64,000 bases of DNA from CAZHAX01 sp964530325. GTDB lineage: Bacteria; Chloroflexota; Anaerolineae; B4-G1. The stretch lies in NCBI GenBank assembly GCA_964530325.1, contig CAZHAX010000013.1, forward strand, positions 28,029 to 92,028, given 5' to 3'. The notes beneath the pieces were generated by a model that was not told the DNA's origin, did no database searches, and saw only the letters and a program-made list of their open reading frames with translations. Both the position numbers and the translations under genes were made by a program. Below, one piece after another: positions 50,933 through 57,822 of this stretch. How positions within the stretch are numbered: the stretch's first letter is position 1; each line of letters starts with the position of its first letter.

Positions 50933-51007
50933 TCGGGGCGCCGGGATTTGAACCCGGGGCCTCTACAACCCCATTGTAGCGCGCTAGCCAAACTGCGCCA
51001 CGCCCCG
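50933..51007 (-). tRNA. tRNA-Pro (anticodon GGG)
   Basis: 75 nt on the minus strand. Acceptor CGGGGCG pairs with CGCCCCG and discriminator A gives the C1-G72/A73 identity of bacterial tRNA-Pro. D arm GCGC/GCGC, anticodon stem CTACA/TGTAG with loop ATGGGGT (GGG), T arm with TTCAAAT. CCA is not encoded. Confidence 0.96.
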
Positions 51008-51016
51008 TAGTGGGGC

Positions 51017-51045
51017 ATTATACCAGAGCCCACCCGGCTCCGCAA
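51017..51045 (-). promoter_or_regulatory. Promoter of tRNA-Pro
   Basis: Minus strand: TTGCGG (51045-51040), 17-base spacer, TATAAT (51022-51017) with extended TGG before it. Confidence 0.65.
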
Positions 51046-51132
51046 ACTGCCTGGCCTCTCCTGCGCTTGCACGGCCTCGCTCGGCACCGCAGGGCGTTCA
51101 CGCGCTCGTCCTTGTACGACGCCTGAAGGTGT

Positions 51133-51161
51133 TTGCACTGTCGCCCCAGCTATGGTAGAAT
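51133..51161 (+). promoter_or_regulatory. Promoter of the cNMP-binding protein gene
   Basis: TTGCAC (51133-51138), 17-base spacer, TAGAAT (51156-51161); leader about 40 bases. Confidence 0.55.
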
Positions 51162-51207
51162 CGCCCCGCCTGACCAGCTGTCCCCGGTAGGAGCGAGGAG
51201 TACGCCA

Positions 51208-51741
51208 ATGTCTGGCAAGAAGAGCGGTAGGACGTCCGAGTACTTGCACATCTTAAGAAGGACAGATGTCTTCTACGACCTGGAGGACCACCAGCTGGAG
51301 AAGGTCGCCGCCCTTTGCCGGGAGCTCTCGCTGGCCGCAGGGGACGTTCTCTTCGAGGAGAACAGCGCCGGTGACGAGCTGTACGTCATCGCCGCGGGTC
51401 AGATCGACATCGTTCTCAGCTCAGGCTCAGAAGCCAGCGCGGCCGCCCAGGAAGCTTCCCCGCCGATCACTATCGCCAACATGAGGGCGGGCCAGATGTT
51501 TGGTGAAGTCGCGCTCGTCGACGAGGGGCTCCGCTCGGCCTCGGCGCAAAGCGCATCAGACGACACTCGTCTGCTGGTGGTCGCGCGCGACGATCTGATC
51601 AAGCTCTGTGAAGAGAACACAGATCTGGGCTACGTGCTGATGCGGAACATCGCCGCCGATCTGGCCTTCAAGATACGGCGCACCGATCTGACAGCCGTGG
51701 AACGCTTGCTCTGGGAGCCCAGTCAGCGATCGGGGGGTTGA
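51208..51741 (+). CDS. Cyclic-nucleotide-binding domain protein without DNA-binding domain
   Basis: 177 residues from ATG 51208 (GAGGAG upstream). A single cNMP-binding domain at about 15-150: 'LRRTDVFYDLEDHQLEKVAALC', 'LAAGDVLFEENSAGDELYVIAAGQIDIV', and the phosphate-binding cassette 'GQMFGEVALVDEGLRSASA' with its Glu and Arg. The C-terminal 25 residues are too short for a helix-turn-helix. It may regulate a partner by binding cAMP, cGMP or another nucleotide. Its stop codon overlaps the -35 box of the tRNA-Gly promoter. Confidence 0.93.
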   Translation: MSGKKSGRTSEYLHILRRTDVFYDLEDHQLEKVAALCRELSLAAGDVLFEENSAGDELYVIAAGQIDIVLSSGSEASAAAQEASPPITIANMRAGQMFGEVALVDEGLRSASAQSASDDTRLLVVARDDLIKLCEENTDLGYVLMRNIAADLAFKIRRTDLTAVERLLWEPSQRSGG

Positions 51742-51766
51742 CACCCGGCTGGCAGAACCGTATAAT
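51738..51766 (+). promoter_or_regulatory. Consensus promoter of tRNA-Gly
   Basis: TTGACA (51738-51743), 17-base spacer, TATAAT (51761-51766), ending 8 bases before the tRNA. The -35 box overlaps the stop codon of the upstream gene. Confidence 0.9.
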
Positions 51767-51774
51767 CGAATTGC

Positions 51775-51849
51775 GCGGGTGTAGTTCAGTGGCAGAACGT
51801 CAGCTTCCCAAGCTGAATGTCAGGGGTTCGAATCCCCTCACCCGCTCCA
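51775..51849 (+). tRNA. tRNA-Gly (anticodon CCC)
   Basis: Acceptor GCGGGTG pairs with CACCCGC, D arm GTTC/GAAC, anticodon stem TCAGC/GCTGA with loop TTCCCAA (CCC), T arm GGGG-TTCGAAT-CCCC, discriminator T. The mature body ends at 51846 and CCA (51847-51849) is encoded, unlike the other three tRNAs here. Confidence 0.96.
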
Positions 51850-51850
51850 G

Positions 51851-51879
51851 GCGGGCCCCCCGGCTTACGGCGGGCCCGC
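51851..51879 (+). terminator. Terminator after tRNA-Gly
   Basis: GCGGGCCC (51851-51858) pairs with GGGCCCGC (51872-51879), followed by TTCCGCTTC. It also lies just beyond the convergent Trx-VKOR gene end at 51888. Confidence 0.6.
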
Positions 51880-51887
51880 TTCCGCTT

Positions 51888-52928
51888 CTACCTGCCGGAG
51901 CCTGAGCTCCGTGCGCGCCGCGCTCCCAGCTCCCGCCGTAGCGCCTTCCAGCCGGGCCGTGCCGCCAGTAGCAGAATCGCGGTCACGGCCACCGACGAGG
52001 TCAGGCACCACAGGCATGTGGCGCCGATGACGAACGGCTCCAGGAACGTCAGGTAGATCGAGAGCAGTGTGCCCGGGCCCGCCAGCCCGAGCAGCAGTAG
52101 AGGAGCAGCCTGGGCTGCGCTGCCGCTTCCGGGGCGGCCCAGAAGCCAGACGATCAGCATGGCTCCGTAGCCCAGGATGCCGACAACGCCCACGGGAACA
52201 ACCCCCAGCAAGAACGCATACTCGCTCTGCTGCACCGCGTTGCAGTCGCCGACGGGCCAACAAACTGCCTCCGCCTGGGCGATCTCCACGAAGCCAAGGT
52301 AGACCGACACAACCAGGCCGTACAGGCATAGTGCAGGGATTGCCCATTGGGGCGAGCGCTCCGAGCGGTCGGGTGTGGGGCGGCGGCGCCTCCGCTCACG
52401 GCCCGCGGGCGGGCGCAGGATACGTGCCCCGTCGTGCACTACGAGCGCCACCGAGACGACCATCCCGCACAGCACGGCAAGGGCGATCGCATTGGCCGGC
52501 ATATCTCGCCCGAAGACGTCCGTCTGCGCCGCCTGCCCTCCGCCGCCCGACAGAGCTTGCTCGATCAATGCGGGGAACTGTTCCGGTATATCCAGCCCGC
52601 CAACCAGCATGACGTCACCGCAGACGAGGATCGGCACCACCCAGTTCTCCGGCGGCACACCGAAAGCGAGCATCGTTGACTGGTACAGCTCACTGCCGGC
52701 AGCTGTTGTGACGTCCGCCAGCTCGATCTCCAGCCTGCTCCCATATTGCTCCTGGAGCGGGGGCAGGACTTCCTCTATCACCTGATGGCAGTGTTCGCAG
52801 TAGGGGGAATAGAAGAGGGTTGCCTGCACTACACCGTCGCCATCCTCGGCTGAGGCCTTGGAAGGAGCTCCAACGAGAAGTATCACTGTCAGCGCCAAGC
52901 CCCACACTAGTGCACTCCTCGCCTTCAC
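51888..52928 (-). CDS. Thioredoxin-like domain fused to vitamin K epoxide reductase (VKOR)
   Basis: 346 residues from GTG 52928, with AGGGAGGGGAG seven bases upstream. Signal peptide 1-27, then a thioredoxin-like domain about 33-130 with Cys44-Glu-His-Cys47 in 'LFYSPYCEHCHQV', then a four- to five-helix VKOR domain (about 150-335): the loop Cys pair 'VCWPVGDCNAVQQSEYA' and the active CxxC 'CLWC', with quinone as expected electron acceptor. It should form disulfides in exported proteins, replacing DsbA/DsbB. In the well-known cyanobacterial fusion the thioredoxin part is C-terminal; here it is N-terminal. Confidence 0.92.
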   Translation of the reverse strand: MKARSALVWGLALTVILLVGAPSKASAEDGDGVVQATLFYSPYCEHCHQVIEEVLPPLQEQYGSRLEIELADVTTAAGSELYQSTMLAFGVPPENWVVPILVCGDVMLVGGLDIPEQFPALIEQALSGGGGQAAQTDVFGRDMPANAIALAVLCGMVVSVALVVHDGARILRPPAGRERRRRRPTPDRSERSPQWAIPALCLYGLVVSVYLGFVEIAQAEAVCWPVGDCNAVQQSEYAFLLGVVPVGVVGILGYGAMLIVWLLGRPGSGSAAQAAPLLLLGLAGPGTLLSIYLTFLEPFVIGATCLWCLTSSVAVTAILLLAARPGWKALRRELGARRARSSGSGR

Positions 52929-53074
52929 CAGGGCTCCCCTCCCTAGATATCGTTCGCCAAGCACACACACTGGCGCGCGCCGCAGAGGAGCCCAAACTAT
53001 ACATCAGACTATCGCGACCGCCAAGTATCTCTCGGTTGACGACGGGGTCCGCGGCGATCGCCGATGGCCGAAGC

Positions 53075-53102
53075 TTGACAATGGGAGCGTTTATGGTATC
53101 TT
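53075..53102 (+). promoter_or_regulatory. Promoter with a 200-base leader
   Basis: TTGACA (53075-53080), 16-base spacer, TATCTT (53097-53102). Predicted start near 53109. Confidence 0.65.
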
Positions 53103-53112
53103 TGCTGCGAAG

Positions 53113-53178
53113 ATGGTTGACCGACACCCTCTGCTAGAGAAGAAGGGCAGCAAGCGACCAGACCCTGGGTCTGGGTAG
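53113..53178 (+). CDS. Possible leader peptide, 21 residues
   Basis: ATG 53113 lies about 4 bases from the predicted transcription start and opens a 21-codon frame (MVDRHPLLEKKGSKRPDPGSG) that ends at 53178, 28 bases before the 53207-53241 hairpin. It has three Lys codons in a stretch of six. It could be an attenuator peptide, or chance. Confidence 0.3.
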   Translation: MVDRHPLLEKKGSKRPDPGSG

Positions 53179-53206
53179 ACTTGTTGCCGCCAATCGCCGA
53201 GCGCGC

Positions 53207-53241
53207 AACGGCTCTCCGGACCAAGGGGACGGAGAGCCGTT
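53207..53241 (+). promoter_or_regulatory. Leader hairpin, possible attenuator
   Basis: AACGGCTCTCC (53207-53217) and GGAGAGCCGTT (53231-53241) form a perfect 11-bp stem, followed by CTCTACGTCT. GTTGC (53183-53187) could alternatively pair with GCAAC (53205-53209) and compete for its base. Confidence 0.45.
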
Positions 53242-53310
53242 CTCTACGTCTGGCCCGGCAGTGAGGCAGAAGCTCCGAGCGGCAGAGCAGCCGCATCGGC
53301 AGGAAGCGAA

Positions 53311-54627
53311 ATGACACCTGATAGCCCGCACCAGTTCAGTAAGTACAGCCCGCGTGCGCTGGAGCTCGTGGACACCACCCTCCGAGAGGGGGCCCAGTCG
53401 TCGCTGCTCCACGACCACCACAAGTACTTCTTCGACCGGGCGGACAAGACCGAAATCGTCCGCGCGCTGATCGTCTATGGGGTGAGGTTCATCGAGCTCT
53501 TCGCACCAATAGTCGGCCCTCGAGAGCGGGACGATCTGGCCGCCATCCAGGCGATGCGCGACGAGTTGGTCACGCAGAGAGGATACACCTTCCTCCTCGC
53601 TCACGTGCGCTGCCATGCGGACGACGTCCGGTCGGCGATTGAAGCCAACTTCGATGGCCTCGACTTCTACATCGGCACATCCGCGCAGACCCGCTCCAGC
53701 AGCCACGGCAAGAGTCTCGATCAGATCGTCAATGAGGCCCGATCGCTGATCGAACAGGTGCGCCGCGACCACCCCCAGCTGATACTGCGCTTCAGCGGCG
53801 AAGATGCCTTCCGAACGGCGGACGATCAGCTCTTCCGCGTCTATGACGAGATCGTCCCTCTCGTGGACCGACTGGGCACACCGGACACAGTCGGCGCGGC
53901 GACGCCGGCCGCCGTGGCCCGCCGGGTAACGGCGCTGCGGGAGCGATACCCGGAGACGGACATAGAGGGGCACTTCCACGATGACAGGGGGCTCGCCTTG
54001 GTGAACGCGCTTGAGGCTGCCCGCAGCGGCATGCGCTACGTGGATACCAGCATACTGGGCATAGGCGATCGGTCCGGCATAACCTCGATGACCGCACTGC
54101 TGCTCAACCTGTTCATCGACCAGGACTACGACCGCTTTGAAGGCTACAACCTGCGGGGCTCTTACCCGATCAACGTTATGCTTGCCTCGAAGCTGCGGAA
54201 ACTCGTCCCATCGAAGGAGCCGGTCAGTCTGACCAATCGCACGCACACGGCCGGCGTGCATCAGAAGGCCGTGCTCCACGACAGCGGCTCCTACGAAGCC
54301 CATCCCCTCGATCAGTTTGGCGTCAGCGAGTCGGAGATCCTCCTCGGCCCGCTGAGCGGCTGGAACGTGATCTACTACTTCCTGAAGGAGATCAAGTACT
54401 TCAAGCTCGACGAAAGCGTGGCGAAGCAGATCGCCAGCGCTTTCAAGGCCCAGGTCTACTCCCTGGGCCCGGACGAATCGCCGGCGGAGGTTCTGATCGA
54501 GATCGCCGAGAAGGACTTCAATCTGCAGCGCCTGCCTATACCGGACGAGTACAGAGATGCCGTCGTCCAGCGAATGGACGCGCGTGACGGGTCGAACGGC
54601 GAGGCGGCCAAAGCACACGTCCGCTAG
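53311..54627 (+). CDS. Homocitrate-synthase-like enzyme (DRE-TIM, LYS20 type)
   Basis: 438 residues. 'LELVDTTLREGAQSSLL' carries the DRE-TIM Arg-Glu pair and metal Asp; 'HFHDDRGLALVNALEAARSGMRYVDTSILGIGDRSGITSM' supplies the metal His pair and the GxGxRxG turn. The C-terminal part, 'NRTHTAGVHQKAVLHDSGSYEAH' and 'LSGWNVIYYFLKEI', matches homocitrate synthases of the yeast LYS20/LYS21 type better than isopropylmalate synthase. It would condense acetyl-CoA with a 2-oxo acid, opening the alpha-aminoadipate route to lysine. No other gene of that pathway is in the window, so the substrate is open. Confidence 0.82.
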   Translation: MTPDSPHQFSKYSPRALELVDTTLREGAQSSLLHDHHKYFFDRADKTEIVRALIVYGVRFIELFAPIVGPRERDDLAAIQAMRDELVTQRGYTFLLAHVRCHADDVRSAIEANFDGLDFYIGTSAQTRSSSHGKSLDQIVNEARSLIEQVRRDHPQLILRFSGEDAFRTADDQLFRVYDEIVPLVDRLGTPDTVGAATPAAVARRVTALRERYPETDIEGHFHDDRGLALVNALEAARSGMRYVDTSILGIGDRSGITSMTALLLNLFIDQDYDRFEGYNLRGSYPINVMLASKLRKLVPSKEPVSLTNRTHTAGVHQKAVLHDSGSYEAHPLDQFGVSESEILLGPLSGWNVIYYFLKEIKYFKLDESVAKQIASAFKAQVYSLGPDESPAEVLIEIAEKDFNLQRLPIPDEYRDAVVQRMDARDGSNGEAAKAHVR

Positions 54628-54707
54628 TCCCATAGCTCATCCCCCGCGGGCCACGCCGCCGCCTGTCTGCAGGCCAGGGTAGGCCAGGCTGGTCCTCGGG
54701 ACAGCGT

Positions 54708-54736
54708 TTGACACCGCGCCCAGCCCAGAGTAGACT
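54708..54736 (+). promoter_or_regulatory. Promoter of the FHA regulator gene
   Basis: TTGACA (54708-54713), 17-base spacer, TAGACT (54731-54736); short leader of about 12 bases. Confidence 0.7.
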
Positions 54737-54754
54737 AGCCCTCGGAGGTGGCCG

Positions 54755-55366
54755 GTGACCAGGAAGAGCGTCCCTTTCTTGACCGACGACGGCGGCCGAG
54801 AGCATCTCCTTGCGGGCGATGTGACGATGATCGGCCGCGCGGTCGAAAGCGACATCGTCATCACCAGCAATCGAGTCTCCCGCGAGCACGCCCGCATCCG
54901 CCGAGAGGGTTGGCGGGTGATCGTGGAGGACCTGGGCAGCACGAACGGCACGTTCCTCAACAACGAACGGCTTCTGTCTGAGACGAATCTGCGCGATTCG
55001 GACTGTCTCGGTATCGGCGACGTTACGCTCGTCTTCCACGATCCGGATATCACCTATAGAGACACCGTCTTCCCCGAGCTGGAGGTGGACATCGCCGCCG
55101 GAGTGGTCCGGGTCGATCGGCGCCTAGTCACGCTAGCCCCTAAGGAGTTCGCCCTGCTAGTACACCTCTACGAGCGGAGGGGGGAAGTCTGCTCCAAGGA
55201 TGAGATCGGGGTGGCGGTCTGGCCTGAGTATCAGGAGGGGGTGTACGACTACCAGATCGAGAACCTGGTGCGCCGCCTTCGCTCGAAGCTGGAGCAGGAG
55301 CCGGCCGATCCCCAACTCCTGCTTACCGTTCGCGGTCTGGGCTACAAGCTGTTGGCGCGCGGCTGA
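54755..55366 (+). CDS. FHA domain-winged helix transcription regulator
   Basis: 203 residues from GTG 54755. FHA domain about 15-95: 'TMIGRAVESDIVITSNRVSREHARI' and 'EDLGSTNGTFLNNERL', which bind phosphothreonine. OmpR/PhoB-type winged helix about 105-200: 'VTLAPKEFALLVHLYERRGEVCSKDEI', 'IENLVRRLRSKLEQEP', 'TVRGLGYKLL'. It lacks a receiver domain, so Ser/Thr phosphorylation rather than Asp phosphorylation would control it. The Ser/Thr kinase gene 194 bp downstream is the obvious partner. Confidence 0.94.
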   Translation: MTRKSVPFLTDDGGREHLLAGDVTMIGRAVESDIVITSNRVSREHARIRREGWRVIVEDLGSTNGTFLNNERLLSETNLRDSDCLGIGDVTLVFHDPDITYRDTVFPELEVDIAAGVVRVDRRLVTLAPKEFALLVHLYERRGEVCSKDEIGVAVWPEYQEGVYDYQIENLVRRLRSKLEQEPADPQLLLTVRGLGYKLLARG

Positions 55367-55560
55367 AGGCGCGGCTGTTCACGTACGGACTGTGCCCCCT
55401 CTGCTGCTGAAGGGGAAGATGGGTCGAGCGGCGCATCGCTCCAGCTGCGCACCATCCGGCCGGCGGGTCCGGAAGTGCCGCTCAACCGATAGCGAGCTGT
55501 TAGGGGCAGGATAGGTGGGGCGGGCCGCGGAGTAGTATATTGGCTGCAGGACGGTGAGCT

Positions 55561-57138
55561 ATGGCTGCTGGCAAGGGCTCGTCACCTGCAGACACGGGTG
55601 GCAGGCCAGGGAAGAAGAACAATATGGCAGGCACGTTGGAGGGACAGACGCTCGGCAAGTACCGGGTCTTGGAGCCGCTCGGCCGGGGGGGCATGGCTCG
55701 CGTCTATCGGGGCTACCACCCTGAGCTCGATCGGTACGTGGCGATCAAGGTGCTCCGGCCGGACCTGGTAGAGGAGGAGGAGTTCCTGGGCCGCTTCAAG
55801 CGCGAAGCGCGGTCGGTCGCCGCGCTACGCCATCCTAACATCGTTCAGGTCTACGACTTCGACGTGCAGGGCGACGCCACGTACATGGTGATGGAGCTGC
55901 TTGAGGGAGCCACGCTGAAGAGCCCTCTCAACAGAGCCCGCTCGGCTGGCAAGCCCATGGACCTGGGTCAGGCGGCCAGGATAATGCTCGACGTGCTGGA
56001 AGGGCTCTCTTACGCCCACGGCGAGAAGATGATCCACCGCGACCTGAAGCCGGCCAACATCCTGCTCACAAGCAGCGGACAGGCGGTGATCGCCGATTTC
56101 GGCATCGCCCACATAATCGGCGGCACGCGCCAGACGATATCGGGGGCCCTGATGGGCACTCTCAACTACATGGCGCCGGAGCAGGGACTGGAGGGAGTCT
56201 GCGACGAGCGAAGCGACATCTACTCGCTGGGGGTCATCCTCTACGAGATGCTCACCCAGCGCATTCCGTTCGACGCGGACACGCCACTGGCGATACTGAT
56301 GAAGCACGTCAACGACCCCTTGCCGCTCCCCCGGCAGATAGACCCGTCGATCCCTGAGCCGTTTGAGCGGGTGGTGCTAAAGGCGCTGGCGAAGAAGCCC
56401 GAGGATCGGTATCAGACTGCTGCGGAAATGGCGGAGGCGGTGCGGGAGGCAGCGGAGGAATCGGGCATAGAGCTTCCTCCGCAGATCTCCGTGCCGGCAT
56501 CGCCTGCCCATGCTCCCGCGCCTTCGGTGTCGGCGGCGGTTCTCTCCGGCCAGGAGCGGGACGACCTCTCGAACGCCAGCTTCGCGGCGCAAGACACGGA
56601 CACTTCAATCGAGCGGCAGCGTAGAGGAGAACAGGTTCGGGGCAGACTCAGCGCACCGCCGCGGCGGAGCAATGCCGGACTGGCTGTGGCAGGAGCAATA
56701 CTGCTGCCGGTGCTGGGCAACCTGTGCCTGCTCACCGCGGCGGCGACGACGGGCAGCTGGACGCTGTACACATCTGGATGGCCGATCCAGGTCTTCCTGG
56801 CCGGCTGGGTTCTCAGCCTGATCATGTACCTCTCATCGTCGATCTGGATGCTGATCCCGGCGGGGCCGACAGTCGTAACTGCGGTCATCCTGACATACTG
56901 CCAGCTGACCGGGAACTGGAATCAGTGGAGCTTCCTGTGGCTGTTCGAGGCTTGGGGTGTCGTGGTGTCCGTCGGGCTGCCTATCTTTGTCGGCCGGCAC
57001 AAGTCGCCATCGCGGGCGGCTGGAAGGCTGATAGCTCTGCTGCTCAGTCTGGTCTGCATCGGTGGAATCATCTTCGTGGGCCTGAGCAGCGGATTGGAGA
57101 CTCTGCTGCCTGAGCTGTCGACGATCATCCAGCCATAG
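55561..57138 (+). CDS. Hanks-type Ser/Thr protein kinase with C-terminal membrane helices
   Basis: 525 residues; ATG 55561, with ATG 55624 as an alternative. Kinase domain about 34-300: Gly-rich loop 'LGRGGMARVYRG', 'VAIKVL', 'EARSVAALRHPNIVQVYDF', 'MIHRDLKPANILL', 'ADFGIAHI', 'GTLNYMAPEQ', 'SDIYSLGVILYEML'. A Pro/Ala-rich linker (about 315-370) leads to four helices (about 375-515) without a PASTA or other sensor domain. It probably phosphorylates the FHA regulator encoded upstream. Confidence 0.95.
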   Translation: MAAGKGSSPADTGGRPGKKNNMAGTLEGQTLGKYRVLEPLGRGGMARVYRGYHPELDRYVAIKVLRPDLVEEEEFLGRFKREARSVAALRHPNIVQVYDFDVQGDATYMVMELLEGATLKSPLNRARSAGKPMDLGQAARIMLDVLEGLSYAHGEKMIHRDLKPANILLTSSGQAVIADFGIAHIIGGTRQTISGALMGTLNYMAPEQGLEGVCDERSDIYSLGVILYEMLTQRIPFDADTPLAILMKHVNDPLPLPRQIDPSIPEPFERVVLKALAKKPEDRYQTAAEMAEAVREAAEESGIELPPQISVPASPAHAPAPSVSAAVLSGQERDDLSNASFAAQDTDTSIERQRRGEQVRGRLSAPPRRSNAGLAVAGAILLPVLGNLCLLTAAATTGSWTLYTSGWPIQVFLAGWVLSLIMYLSSSIWMLIPAGPTVVTAVILTYCQLTGNWNQWSFLWLFEAWGVVVSVGLPIFVGRHKSPSRAAGRLIALLLSLVCIGGIIFVGLSSGLETLLPELSTIIQP

Positions 57139-57311
57139 CAGTTAGCTCTGTGACGCCGGCCGGGTGGGGCAGATCGCAGGGGCTGCGTCCCCTCGAGCGC
57201 CGCGCGGCTTGACTGCTCCCGGGACTGGGCCTGCGAACGCCCCCTCCGTTCTGCCTGTCATGTGCGGCCCGTCGTCCCGGCTGGAGGACCGCAGGAGTCC
57301 AGAAGGGGTTC

Positions 57312-57340
57312 TTGACATCTCCACCGATATGTGGTATCCT
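57312..57340 (+). promoter_or_regulatory. Promoter of the sugar ABC importer operon
   Basis: TTGACA (57312-57317), 17-base spacer, TATCCT (57335-57340). Confidence 0.75.
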
Positions 57341-57615
57341 CATGCCGGAACCGCCACTTGTTCCTCGGGCCCAACTATCCCATTCCTATGGATTCTATAG
57401 GCAGCTTGTCTGCTTCAGTGCGGCTTTGGCTCCTGTCTGGAGATGGGGTGGGTTTTTGGCTGCCTGGGCAACGGGCCCGGCGCTAACGGCTTTTCGCCAC
57501 CGGGTCGAGCGCTCTGAGTCGCCGGCCGAGGTTAGCTGTCACTGGATACTCCCTCAGCGTGAGCGGGCGGGCCACTGCCCGGCACGCGGAGCTGGGTAGT
57601 AGAGATTCATGCGAG

Positions 57616-57645
57616 GCGGGCCCGAGACCGAGGGTCTTGGCCCGC
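57616..57645 (+). promoter_or_regulatory. Stable hairpin in the long leader
   Basis: GCGGGCC (57616-57622) plus GAGACC pair with GGTCTT plus GGCCCGC (ending 57645), 13 bp with one bulged C and loop GAG. About 180 bases before the start codon. Confidence 0.5.
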
Positions 57646-57822
57646 TGAGACCAAATACCAACGGGAAGGGAGGTGGTGCTGCGCTTGAGACGATACGACG
57701 AATAGCGTGCGCAGGTCGTCGCTCCCAAATCCGGTAGACAGAGAGCCACGGCCTGTGCAGTCAGTGTGGATTGACATCCACATAGAATGAGAACCACCAG
57801 CATAACTCAAGGAGGAAGCAAG

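Larger units (their letters stand above)
52929..53310. other. Intergenic region and leader of the homocitrate-synthase-like gene
   Basis: Holds a promoter at 53075-53102, a possible leader peptide at 53113-53178, and two hairpins (53158-53174 and 53207-53241) before the gene at 53311. Nothing recognisable in 52929-53070. Confidence 0.5.
57139..57822. other. 684-base intergenic region with a long structured leader
   Basis: A promoter at 57312-57340 implies a transcript leader of about 475 bases before the sugar-binding protein gene. It contains a long hairpin at 57616-57645 and other GC-rich inverted segments. I recognise no known riboswitch, and no protein-like frame. Confidence 0.55.

Noticed and set aside
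50934..51006. tRNA-Pro with a GGGGCGT acceptor (shifted by one base)
   Set aside because: This leaves the D stem out of register and a G discriminator; shifting to CGGGGCG gives the standard geometry and A73.
53060..53310. Lysine riboswitch before the homocitrate-synthase-like gene
   Set aside because: The leader has none of the conserved L-box core I would expect; only simple hairpins are visible.
53134..54633. Long minus-strand open frame of 499 codons opposite the homocitrate-synthase-like gene
   Set aside because: It is the mirror of a well-conserved enzyme; high GC keeps antisense frames open. The protein has no recognisable domain and no ribosome site.
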